In this document: positions 44,450 to 52,676 of the stretch, piece by piece
Numbering within the stretch: position 1 is the stretch's first letter
How the letters are laid out: the number at the start of each line of letters is the position of its first letter
The notes under the pieces: model-generated
What the model was told of the DNA's origin: nothing
Databases searched by the model: none
The model's input: only the letters and a program-made list of their open reading frames with translations
Made by a program: the position numbers and the translations under genes
Assembly (NCBI GenBank): GCA_964429695.1
Contig: CAYSCS010000044.1
Location: 1-64,000, forward strand
Source: CAYSCS01 sp964429695
GTDB taxonomy: Bacteria > Acidobacteriota > Aminicenantia > Aminicenantales > Aminicenantaceae
Direction of reading: 5' to 3'
Length of the DNA stretch: 64,000 bases

Positions 44450-45619
44450 ATGAGGGGAGAATGGTCAAGGTACGAGAGGTTGGAGGCTGCTTGGAATGTT
44501 GAAGAGGGGGATAGGGTCCCTGTGGCACCTTTGAATTGCTATCTCATTCCTTACCTTGGAGGAATTTCTATCCGCGAGATGTTTTTCGAACCGCAAAAGC
44601 TCATCCATGCGGCAGAGAAGTGTCTAGACATCATAGGGGATAACATTGACCCTAACATCACCACTCTCGACCACCTTTCTTTCCTCGGAAAATCTGGCTG
44701 GGATCAGGTAACCCTTGACTGGAGGATATGGGACGATTTTCCCCCTCAGGGAAACATCCCCAGTTTTTATGAAAAATGCATTCTTGAAGATTATGATGAG
44801 ACATTTGAGAAAGGTTTTTCAACTCTTATCTTCAACACAAAAGCTTCCCGTCAGATAAGGAGTCGGAGCGTAGATGAATTTCTTTATTATGAATTTGAAT
44901 ACCCAAAAATTTATGCTTCTGCCTGGCGTCAATTCGTCCAAAAACACGAGATACCACTTCTCATGGGAGGAAGAGCAACTATTCCTTTTGAACTCGTTCT
45001 TTATTACAGGAGTTTTGCCCGCTTAGCAGAGGATGTTGTGGAACAGCCGGAAAAGTTGCTCAAGATGTGTGATTTTGTGCTAGAACATGAGATAATAAAC
45101 GCTTTGAGACAAGCTTCGATAATGGGGGCAGGGGAGGTACCTGGAGCAGAGGTAATTTTCTTTCAGGCAGGAATCGTCGGCCCTCCCTATGTCTCTCCTG
45201 AAGTATTCAATGAGTTCGTGTGGCCGACATTGAAAAAAGGTGTAAATTTCATCGTCCAGAGAGGTTTTAAGGCTCATGTACACATGGATGGGAATTTGAC
45301 GAGTGTCTTACCGCAGCTGAAAAAAATAACCGAGGGTCTTCCAAAAGGGAAAGTGCTCTTGGATTTTGAGAAGACAGATATGAAAAAAGCTAAAGAAATT
45401 TTAGGAGATTCTCTCTGCATCTTTGGGAATGTTCCTGCTTCGCTTTTAGTTTACGGAACGGTGAAAGAGGTGGAGACATATTGCAAGAAGTTAATAAGAG
45501 ATTGTGCGGAGGGAGGAGGATTCATCCTTTCTACAGAATGTGAGACTCCCTGGAATGCTAGGAGAGAGAATGTGAGAGCGATAATTGAGACAGCCAGAAA
45601 ATATGGAAAATATAGATGA
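44450..45619 (+). CDS. UroD-family methyltransferase-like protein (copy 1)
   Basis: This 389-residue TIM-barrel protein belongs to the uroporphyrinogen decarboxylase superfamily, which includes corrinoid methyltransferases such as MtaA, MtbA and the O-demethylase subunits of acetogens. It lacks the H-x-C zinc motif of MtaA/MtbA; the matching segment is H276-V-H278-M-D-G-N. Conserved acids E234 and E255 with these histidines could bind a metal. It is a clear paralogue of the protein at 48285-49448 (shared RYERLEAAWN, DNIDPNITTLDHLS). A role as substrate-specific demethylase feeding a corrinoid protein is inferred from the neighbours. The synthesis of haem is unlikely. Confidence 0.8.
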   Translation: MRGEWSRYERLEAAWNVEEGDRVPVAPLNCYLIPYLGGISIREMFFEPQKLIHAAEKCLDIIGDNIDPNITTLDHLSFLGKSGWDQVTLDWRIWDDFPPQGNIPSFYEKCILEDYDETFEKGFSTLIFNTKASRQIRSRSVDEFLYYEFEYPKIYASAWRQFVQKHEIPLLMGGRATIPFELVLYYRSFARLAEDVVEQPEKLLKMCDFVLEHEIINALRQASIMGAGEVPGAEVIFFQAGIVGPPYVSPEVFNEFVWPTLKKGVNFIVQRGFKAHVHMDGNLTSVLPQLKKITEGLPKGKVLLDFEKTDMKKAKEILGDSLCIFGNVPASLLVYGTVKEVETYCKKLIRDCAEGGGFILSTECETPWNARRENVRAIIETARKYGKYR

Positions 45620-45637
45620 ATAAATAAGAGAGAGAAA

Positions 45638-46717
45638 ATGAGAACACCGAGGATTGAGATCGACCTTTCCAAGATTGCTTCAAATGCCCGTTTCTTGAGT
45701 AACTTATATGGAGTAAAAGGGATAACAGTTACCGGCGTGACAAAAGGAGTTTGTGGAGACCCGAGAATTGCGGCCGTATTTCTCCAAAATGGAATTAAGA
45801 ATTTGGGTGATTCAAGAATCGCTAACCTCAGAAGGCTTCGAGAAGCAGGTTTCAAAGAAACTTTTTTTCTTCTCCGTGCTCCTGCTTTGAGTGAAGTTGA
45901 GGAAGCCATAGAGGTAGCCGATGTGAGCCTGAATACAGAAATTGAGATAATTCGGAAAATTTCAAAGTTTGCCCTCAAGAGGAAAAAAAGACACAAAATT
46001 ATCCTGATGGTCGAGCTCGGAGACCTGAGGGAAGGAATCTTGCCTCGAGAACTTGAAGAGGTGGTGGAGGAAGTCCTCCTCTTAGAGGGAGTTGAGCTTT
46101 CGGGTATCGGGACAAATCTATCCTGTTTTGGGGGAGTAAAGCCGGATAGGAGCAAAATGGAGGAGCTCTCTCAACTCGCACAGAGAATAGAAGAAAGATT
46201 TGAACTGAAACTTGAATATGTCTCAGGAGGAAACTCTGCTTGTTATTCATGGCTTATTTCCGCAGAGAATGTGGGTAAAATTAATAACATACGCCTCGGA
46301 GATTCAATCCTTTTAGGGGGAAAAGACCTGGAAATAAGAGGAATTCCTGGATTGCACTATGATGCATTTGTTCTCTATGCAGAAGTGATAGAGTCTAAAG
46401 TTAAGCCCTCTGTTCCCTACGGAGAAATAGGGATCGATGCCTTCGGAAGCGTCCCCAAATTTGAAGACAGGGGAAATATCAGGAGGGTAATCCTAAACAT
46501 AGGGCGTCAGGATGTGCTTGTTTCCCAGATAAGACCAAGAGGAAATATAGAGGTTCTTGGAGCCACAAGTGACCACATGCTCCTTGACGCCAGTAACACA
46601 GATCTCAGAGTTGGTGACGAAGTGAGTTTTGACATCGACTATGGGGCGATGCTTTTCGCCATGAGTTCACCCTATGTCTTTAAAAAATATCTCAATGAAA
46701 ATGAAAAGGGTGCATGA
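45638..46717 (+). CDS. Alanine/ornithine racemase family PLP enzyme
   Basis: This 359-residue fold-type III PLP protein has the Schiff-base lysine K36 in VTGVTKGVCGDP. Further landmarks are IGTNLSCFGGVKPD and YVSGGNSACYSWL, which are close to the ornithine-racemase (Orr) subgroup. In amino-acid-fermenting clostridia, Orr makes D-ornithine for the oxidative ornithine pathway. Here it lies between two UroD-like genes, 18 bases after the first, and is probably in their operon. An N-methylated amino acid substrate would join racemisation and demethylation, but no direct evidence is seen. Confidence 0.83.
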   Translation: MRTPRIEIDLSKIASNARFLSNLYGVKGITVTGVTKGVCGDPRIAAVFLQNGIKNLGDSRIANLRRLREAGFKETFFLLRAPALSEVEEAIEVADVSLNTEIEIIRKISKFALKRKKRHKIILMVELGDLREGILPRELEEVVEEVLLLEGVELSGIGTNLSCFGGVKPDRSKMEELSQLAQRIEERFELKLEYVSGGNSACYSWLISAENVGKINNIRLGDSILLGGKDLEIRGIPGLHYDAFVLYAEVIESKVKPSVPYGEIGIDAFGSVPKFEDRGNIRRVILNIGRQDVLVSQIRPRGNIEVLGATSDHMLLDASNTDLRVGDEVSFDIDYGAMLFAMSSPYVFKKYLNENEKGA

Positions 46718-47320
46718 TTAAGGCGAAGAAGCTCTCTCAAGGAGTGCTCTTTCAATCGCTTTTCCAACTGCCCAGATTCCATCGAGTCGAAGGTGGATAT
46801 TTGCAGTTTTATCAAAAAGGAATAAAACCCGAGCCGGAAATTCTTTATCTTCTAGCCAGAGCAAGATTCTGACAGGAAGGCGAGGAAACATAGGAAGTTC
46901 ATAGGCAAGGTCGCCTCCTTTAACCTCTTTACCACCACAAGCCTTTGAGACACGGTGGAATTTCCGAGATTCCCTTCCAAAGACACGCTCCAATTCACTT
47001 ACCGGTAGGGAGTGAATCCCGCGAAAGAAAAGAGACCCTCCCAAAAAATCCTTTTCGCTAACCCAGCAGTTGGAGAGGGGAACAGGTTTTGCCCCAATGA
47101 GATAATTAATGGCTGAAAGCTGAAGATAAAATTCGCAAGGTCCTGATGATGGGTCATTTTCAGGGAAAATGATTTTTTCTCCAGGGGAAATTAGATAAAT
47201 TCTATTCAAAATAGGGAGGCGATAAGTCTTCTCCTTTTTTCCCAATGAGGCAAGGCTTCTCTGACAAACATCAAAGGGATCCAGTTTTTCCAGAGCCTTC
47301 CAGAATTTATCATCAATCAT
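46718..47320 (-). CDS. DUF3786-family protein
   Basis: This 200-residue protein matches the DUF3786 family in my reading (PFDVCQRSLAS near the start, NYLIGAKPVPLSNCW, and the end LFDKTANIHLRLDGIWAVGK). The family has no established function and often occurs near corrinoid and acetyl-CoA synthase genes in anaerobes. It is encoded against the flow of the surrounding operon. Its stop directly abuts that of the racemase gene, and it is divergent from the small protein at 47474. Confidence 0.75.
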   Translation of the reverse strand: MIDDKFWKALEKLDPFDVCQRSLASLGKKEKTYRLPILNRIYLISPGEKIIFPENDPSSGPCEFYLQLSAINYLIGAKPVPLSNCWVSEKDFLGGSLFFRGIHSLPVSELERVFGRESRKFHRVSKACGGKEVKGGDLAYELPMFPRLPVRILLWLEDKEFPARVLFLFDKTANIHLRLDGIWAVGKAIERALLERASSP

Positions 47321-47384
47321 CTCTTCTGTTCCTCTGAGGCCTCAAATCAGGAGGATAGGGAGGTGGTTGAAAATTGGGGGATTC

Positions 47385-47413
47385 TTGACAAAGTGGGGAA
47401 GCTGTTTTATACA
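47385..47413 (+). promoter_or_regulatory. Near-consensus sigma-70 promoter
   Basis: TTGACA (47385-47390), a 17-base spacer and TATACA (47408-47413) precede the small-protein/corrinoid/UroD-like operon. Transcription should start near 47420, which rules out start codons further upstream for the first gene and supports the ATG at 47474. Confidence 0.7.
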
Positions 47414-47473
47414 CATTCTTCAGTATATCATATGCTTAATAAGAGGGTAAAAAGATTTGAAAGGAAATCAGGC

Positions 47474-47668
47474 ATGAATGAAGGAACAAAAACAATTTTA
47501 GAGCGAATAAAAAAAGAATTAAAACCACCTACAGATGAAGAGCTGACGAGAGTAAAGGCAAAATGGCTCTTTGGCAGAAGGGCAGAAAAGATGATGAAGT
47601 ATGCTCCTTGGAGCTTCGTTTTGATGAAACTTTTTTGGAAAAAAGGTGAGGAACCATGGGAAAGCTGA
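47474..47668 (+). CDS. 64-residue basic protein, first gene of the corrinoid/UroD operon
   Basis: This short protein is helical and basic, with the end APWSFVLMKLFWKKGEEPW. I chose the ATG at 47474 because AAGGA lies eight bases before it and the near-consensus promoter at 47385-47413 would not include earlier starts; an in-frame GTG at 47363 would add 37 residues. Its stop codon overlaps the start of the corrinoid gene by 13 bases, so they are coupled. The family is not recognised. A small accessory or docking protein for the methyltransferase is possible. Confidence 0.6.
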   Translation: MNEGTKTILERIKKELKPPTDEELTRVKAKWLFGRRAEKMMKYAPWSFVLMKLFWKKGEEPWES

Positions 47669-48288
47669 GCGATGCCCTTTTCCATCTTGATAAGCAAAGA
47701 GTTCTCACTATTGTAGCTGAAGACCTTCAAAGAGGCAGAGATCCTCTGGAAATGATTGAGGAAGCGAGGGAGGGGTTAGAGCTAGTTGGGGCTGAATTCG
47801 AAAAGGGCAACCTTTTTCTTATGGAATTAATGAGGGCTGCTCAAATTTTTAAATCCGCTGCGGAGTTTATAAACCCTAAAATAAGGGAACGCTATGAGAA
47901 AACAGGGGCAAAAGGGAAGGTTTTGATTGGAACAGTTGCTGGAGACGTTCATGATTTAGGGAAAGGGATCGTCTCAAGTCTTCTTGAATGTGCGGGTTAT
48001 GAAGTGATCGATTTGGGTGTTGATGTTGCAGTCGATTTATTCTTAGAAAAGATAAGAGAACATAGACCACAGGTGGTAGGCATGTCTGGTCTTTTGACCA
48101 CTTCCATCCCGGTGATGAAAGGCACCGCAGAGGCCATCTCGAAGTCAGGGCTTAGAGAAGAAGTGAAGCTTATTGTTGGAGGAGGAATTGTAGGCGAGAT
48201 TGATCCCCTTGAACTTGGAGTAGATTACTCAGCAAAGAGTGCTAGTGAGGGGGTAAGAATCATCGAAGGATGGATCAAGAGGAAATGA
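47656..48288 (+). CDS. Methyltransferase corrinoid protein in the UroD-like operon
   Basis: This 210-residue corrinoid carrier has a helical cap of about 80 residues and a B12 domain with D97-V-H99-D-L-G102 (GTVAGDVHDLGKGIV). Its LVGGGIVGEIDPLELGVDY end differs from the other three corrinoid proteins of the window, which share VGGAPVT or GGGPVT followed by GADGY/KADGY. This suggests that it serves a different kind of methyltransferase. It overlaps both neighbours (13 bases with the small protein, 4 bases with the UroD-like gene), so the UroD-like protein is its evident partner. Confidence 0.88.
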   Translation: MGKLSDALFHLDKQRVLTIVAEDLQRGRDPLEMIEEAREGLELVGAEFEKGNLFLMELMRAAQIFKSAAEFINPKIRERYEKTGAKGKVLIGTVAGDVHDLGKGIVSSLLECAGYEVIDLGVDVAVDLFLEKIREHRPQVVGMSGLLTTSIPVMKGTAEAISKSGLREEVKLIVGGGIVGEIDPLELGVDYSAKSASEGVRIIEGWIKRK

Positions 48289-49448
48289 AAACGAGAGAGA
48301 AGATATCAAGGTATGAAAGGCTTGAAGCCGCCTGGAACTTGGAGAAGGCAGATAGAGTTCCTGTCGCACCCATTCTGTGTTACATAATACCTTATCTTGG
48401 CAGGATTACAATTCGCGAGATGTTCTTTGAGCCCGAGAAATTGATTCAGGCAACCGTGGCCTGTTTGGATATCATCGGTGACAACATCGACCCGAACATA
48501 ACCACTCTTGATCATCTTTCTCTTCTGGGGAAATCAGGCTGGGATCAAGCCACTCTTGATTGGAGAATATGGGATGATTTTCCTCCACGAGGAAACATAC
48601 CCAGTTTCTTCGAAAAGCCTGTGCTAGAAGATTATGATGATGTCATCGAAAAAGGTTTTTCGACTATCCTATTCAACCGGAAGCTAAAACAGATTTTTTC
48701 GAGAAAATGGGATGATTTTCTTTTTTATGAATTTGAATTTCCTAAGGAATATGCTCAAGCCTGGAGTAAATTTGTAGAGGAGTATGAAATTCCTCTTCTC
48801 ATGGGAGGGAGAGCATGCCATCCCTTAGATCTTCTTCAGTATTACCGAGGAATAAACCTTCTCATAGAAGATATTTTTGAAAGGCCTCAAAAAGTTCATG
48901 AAATGAGCGAGTTTCTGCTTGAATATGAGATCAAGAGAGCCATGGAGCAGGCTGTGCTCATGGGAGCGGGAAGGGTCCCGGGAGCAGAAGTCATCTTTTT
49001 TATCAACGGTGGGCCCCCAGGCATGTCCCCCAAGATTTTTGAGGAATTCTTTTGGCCATACGCCAAAAAAGCGATTGACACTTTTGTTAATTGCGGATTC
49101 AAGGTCTGGTGTCACTGGGATAATGACCTCACCCCTCATCTGCAAAAGATGAGAACGATTGGGGATGGACTTCCGAGAGGAAAGATTGTGCTCGATTTTG
49201 AAAAAACAGAAATGAAGAAGGCAAAGGAGATTTTAGGAGACCGAGTTTGTCTCTATGGAAATGTGCCTTCCTCACTCCTTGTCTATGGAACTGTGGAGGA
49301 AGTGGAAGCTTATTCAAAAAAATTAATCCAAGAATGCGCAGAGGGAGGAGGCTATATCCTTGGAACCGAGTGTGAAGTTCCTTGGAATGCTAAGAGGGAG
49401 AACGTAAGAGCAATGATTAAGGCTGCTGAGAAATACGGTAAATACTGA
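48285..49448 (+). CDS. UroD-family methyltransferase-like protein (copy 2)
   Basis: This 387-residue protein is a paralogue of the one at 44450-45619, with long stretches in common (GKSGWDQATLDWRIWDDFPP, LLMGGRACHP, ETEMKKAKEILGD-like end). The segment corresponding to the zinc site reads W-C-H-W-D-N, again without H-x-C. I chose the ATG at 48285, which overlaps the corrinoid stop as ATGA and follows AGAGG; a further ATG lies at 48270. It probably transfers a methyl group from an unknown compound to the corrinoid protein encoded just before it, as O-demethylase MtvB-type proteins do in acetogens. Confidence 0.8.
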   Translation: MKTREKISRYERLEAAWNLEKADRVPVAPILCYIIPYLGRITIREMFFEPEKLIQATVACLDIIGDNIDPNITTLDHLSLLGKSGWDQATLDWRIWDDFPPRGNIPSFFEKPVLEDYDDVIEKGFSTILFNRKLKQIFSRKWDDFLFYEFEFPKEYAQAWSKFVEEYEIPLLMGGRACHPLDLLQYYRGINLLIEDIFERPQKVHEMSEFLLEYEIKRAMEQAVLMGAGRVPGAEVIFFINGGPPGMSPKIFEEFFWPYAKKAIDTFVNCGFKVWCHWDNDLTPHLQKMRTIGDGLPRGKIVLDFEKTEMKKAKEILGDRVCLYGNVPSSLLVYGTVEEVEAYSKKLIQECAEGGGYILGTECEVPWNAKRENVRAMIKAAEKYGKY

Positions 49449-49858
49449 TAAAAGAGATGAATTTTGACCTCAAATTGAAACTTTTTCTAAAAAACTTAAT
49501 TGAACTGATGTGGCCTCTCTTCCTCTTTTAGGAAACTACCCAAAGTTTGGTAAAGAAAATTAGCACAAAATTTATGCTTTTTAAAATAAAAAAATATGGA
49601 TAACCTCCCGATTAGTTGATAAAAAAAAGAATATCTGGGTGCGTAACTATAAGATTTCATTGGAATAAGAGGAGGATTCAGATTCAAAATATCAAAGCGA
49701 GTGTGAAGGGAGGATCTCCTAATAAGCGTTTTGAATTGGCCGAACTCTAACAATAACAAAAGGAAGAAGTTATTAGTCTTCTCTCCTTTATGAAATATCA
49801 TATTTTCACCAATTAATTTGTTAATTTGGAGAAGAGCCAAAAATATTAAAACTAAGAA
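49449..49858. other. Intergenic region between convergent genes
   Basis: About 410 AT-rich bases. An open frame continues on the minus strand past the TAG of the M14 peptidase to about 49496, but it looks like chance. No terminator hairpin was seen. Confidence 0.4.
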
Positions 49859-52474
49859 CTATCCTCTCATTGCTCCATAGAAAATAGAATTAAAGAGAAG
49901 TTTAAATGTTCCTACTGTCTGTCCTCTGTGCTGAACCCTGAAGCCGAGGAGAATGAATCGCCCCTTTCCTTCTGAAACCTCGACTGCAGCAGCCTTGTTT
50001 CTCAGATATTCTTCACCCACCATCCAGCCACTGAGGATGAGGTTTTCCTCAGGGTAGGTGGAGATAATTTTCGATTTTTCGCCAGCACCAGGAAAAACCT
50101 GAAAAGTTGGACTTTGAGCATAATATCCACTCACCTCCTGGGGCAATCCGTAGGCGACGGGATTATTGGTGTCGAGGAGAACCCTTAAGAGAAGTCCTGA
50201 GGCAAAAAATTCCTCTTTATTTAGGCTTTTTAGGATATTTCTGAGGGGTAACCTGAATTCTTCAAGCGCAAGGTCACAGGCTGAGCCTAACATGATTAGA
50301 GTTCCTCCTTCTTCTATGAAATCTTTAAGATTACGAAGGCCTTCACTCGAGATTCCCCCTGTATACTGAGGGGGCATGGTTCCCTTTGGATGGCCATTTA
50401 GAATCGAATCTTTATCCTGGTCTGCAAAAATAATGACATCGAATCGCTCAAAAAGCCTCCCTGCCCTTATTTCAGAATCATGGAGGGTGGTGAAGGGAAA
50501 TTCATGTTTCTCCAGAATGAGTGATGTCCAGCCTTCATCCATGTTTGCTACCCAGGGCCTGTAAAGGGCGAGCCTTGGTTTTTTTATCCTATGAGTCTTG
50601 AAAGAAGGGAGATGAGAGACTCTTTCCACTTGGATTTTGAGCTCCCGGGAAAGCTTCTCAATCTGTCCTAAAGAGACTTTATCTCCAGGAATGATCACTG
50701 CTCCTGGGGAAAAAACCATCCCTTCTAAAGCAAAAGATTCTGCCGCCCATAGAGGCTCAATCCCTTCTTTAAGAAGACGGTTTAAGGCGATGACTTCATT
50801 ATTCGTCTCATAGGCTAGGATAAAGGAATGACTACCAGACCCCTTAATTTTTCCCTGCGGATAAACCACATTTTTTATCCTTTTCATCTTCGCTTCTAAG
50901 GGATTGTTAAGTTGAACGGTTTTCACTCCCATCTGTAAGGGTAAGGTCCAGCCCAAGACATCGTAGGTTCGAAGGGGGGGTATATTCAATTTGAGAGGCT
51001 CGACTATTCCTTGCCAGAGGGAAGGATATTTTCTCAAATCAGGATAGACCTGGATCTCGAAGAGGGTCTTAAGCAGGCGACCGAAGGGTTGGCTCGTAGG
51101 TAAGATAAAGGTGCCTTTGGGATAGATTAGCCCATCAGCCTTGAACTCCTCTTCTGCTTGATACACTTCGAGGTCGAGCTCAATTAGCAACTCTAAGAGT
51201 TGACTCGTCACCACCGGGTCCTTCTGATTAAGAGGTATAATCCATCCATATGGAGGTTCTTTTTTAAAGCGCTCGATGGTCTCTTTTCCCATGGCGTATT
51301 TAGAGTAGAGGATTTCCTCACGTTGCTGAGCTGAAAGTTTGAGCACCGCTTTTGAAGCAGTTAAACAGTATTCGACTGCATCTCTCAACCTCCACCAACC
51401 CCCCTTCCAGGGATTGGTGAAGAAGAGGGAAATAGTGAAGTCTCTGTATTCTTCGGGAAAGTCATCCATGGTGTAAAAATGGGGAGTTGCATATCGATAA
51501 AGGAAAGTTTCTGAAAATGTGGAGATGATGTTGTGAAAATCGCAAATCTGGGTGATGTAACCTGGGTACCAGGTATCAAAAAGAAATCTGGAGATGACTC
51601 CTTGTTTTCCCTCTGCTTCAAAAGCAAGGGCTATGGCTGTCCCGATGAAGTTCTGCCATCTCAAGAGCAAGGGATGAAGATTAGGATTCGTAGGTTCGCA
51701 ATCCGGAGGAACAAAAATCAGAGAAGGGAAAGGGGAAGTCTGATGATGATTATAAAAGACATGGGGATACCATTCATGATGGATTATGCGATTGATATTT
51801 TTTGTTTCAGGCACACTGAGCATGAAAGAATCACGGTTGTTGTCATGTCCAATATACTTTTGATAGAGCCAGGGTAGAGGACTAGCTTCATAAGGGGTTC
51901 CCAGATTTTGATGATACCATTCAGAAACCATGTCCATTCCGTCAGGGTTGGGGAAGGAAAGCATGACGATTGCTTCTCTTAATATCCTCTCATTTTCTTC
52001 TGAGTCATCACTTACTAAGTCATATGCAAGCTGAATAAGATGCTGGGCAGGTGCAACTTCTGTAGCATGCAATCCTCCGTCTATCCAGACTATGATTTTG
52101 CCTTCCTTCGAAAGCTTTTTCGCCTCGCTTTCATCCACATCTCTAACAAGGGAAAGTCTTTTAGATAAATTTTTATAATCTTCGAGTTTTGCCATGTTTT
52201 CTTCAGCTGAAATTATGGCAAGAACCATAGGCCTTCCAAAGGAAGAAAAACCGTATTCTATGAGTTTTATTTTTCCTGAAGCTTCCTCTAACCTCTTCCA
52301 GTAATCGAGAGCTTGCTCGTAATTTAGGAGATGAAAATCTGCGCCTACTTTGAAGCCAAAAAATTCTTCAGGGCTAAGAATTTTATTGTTTTTACCGAAG
52401 AGGGGAGAAATAATCAAGAAAGGAATTAAATGGAGAAGCAAGATGGTCTTTCGTTTTAGATAAATTTCATTCAT
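49859..52474 (-). CDS. M14-family zinc carboxypeptidase-like exported protein
   Basis: This 871-residue protein has a hydrophobic N-terminal export signal (about 8-27) and an M14 peptidase domain (about 40-350). Zinc ligands H136 and E139 are in GGLHATE, and a third histidine lies near 243 in VFYNHHQTS; FPNPDGMD and HDNNRDS are typical of the large M14 peptidases of Acidobacteriota and Bacteroidota. The C-terminal half (about 400-871) contains a glutamine-amidotransferase-like region (GGTLIMLGSACDLALEEF). Peptide or amino-acid trimming outside the cytoplasm is likely. It ends with TAG. It is not obviously linked to the methyl genes. Confidence 0.85.
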   Translation of the reverse strand: MNEIYLKRKTILLLHLIPFLIISPLFGKNNKILSPEEFFGFKVGADFHLLNYEQALDYWKRLEEASGKIKLIEYGFSSFGRPMVLAIISAEENMAKLEDYKNLSKRLSLVRDVDESEAKKLSKEGKIIVWIDGGLHATEVAPAQHLIQLAYDLVSDDSEENERILREAIVMLSFPNPDGMDMVSEWYHQNLGTPYEASPLPWLYQKYIGHDNNRDSFMLSVPETKNINRIIHHEWYPHVFYNHHQTSPFPSLIFVPPDCEPTNPNLHPLLLRWQNFIGTAIALAFEAEGKQGVISRFLFDTWYPGYITQICDFHNIISTFSETFLYRYATPHFYTMDDFPEEYRDFTISLFFTNPWKGGWWRLRDAVEYCLTASKAVLKLSAQQREEILYSKYAMGKETIERFKKEPPYGWIIPLNQKDPVVTSQLLELLIELDLEVYQAEEEFKADGLIYPKGTFILPTSQPFGRLLKTLFEIQVYPDLRKYPSLWQGIVEPLKLNIPPLRTYDVLGWTLPLQMGVKTVQLNNPLEAKMKRIKNVVYPQGKIKGSGSHSFILAYETNNEVIALNRLLKEGIEPLWAAESFALEGMVFSPGAVIIPGDKVSLGQIEKLSRELKIQVERVSHLPSFKTHRIKKPRLALYRPWVANMDEGWTSLILEKHEFPFTTLHDSEIRAGRLFERFDVIIFADQDKDSILNGHPKGTMPPQYTGGISSEGLRNLKDFIEEGGTLIMLGSACDLALEEFRLPLRNILKSLNKEEFFASGLLLRVLLDTNNPVAYGLPQEVSGYYAQSPTFQVFPGAGEKSKIISTYPEENLILSGWMVGEEYLRNKAAAVEVSEGKGRFILLGFRVQHRGQTVGTFKLLFNSIFYGAMRG

Positions 52475-52519
52475 TCTTTACCCTCCTTAAATAAAAGATT
52501 TAAAAGATAACAATTCTTA

Positions 52520-52543
52520 GATATATCTTATGATATATCTTAT
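52520..52543. repeat. Two adjacent copies of a 12-bp unit
   Basis: GATATATCTTAT occurs at 52520-52531 and again at 52532-52543, 46 bases before the M14 start codon on the minus strand. Each copy contains the palindrome GATATATC. It may be an operator or simple repeat. Confidence 0.45.
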
Positions 52544-52676
52544 TTGTAGATGAGGACTTTTTTTCCAACGTAAAGTTCTTTTCAAACCCGCCTTTCTGGA
52601 GTTTGAGCTCAAAGAGTGCTTCTTTGCTCCTACGGGGAATAAGGATAAATTTTTTTGTTTGAAAAGGATTAAGATT

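Noticed and set aside
44450..45619. Uroporphyrinogen decarboxylase for haem synthesis
   Set aside because: The two UroD-like proteins are longer than HemE, sit in corrinoid operons and resemble methyltransferase branches of the superfamily.
49496..49858. C-terminal extension of the M14 peptidase by UAG read-through
   Set aside because: The frame is open for about 120 codons after the TAG, but the sequence is AT-rich, unlike a domain, and the family normally ends where this gene does.
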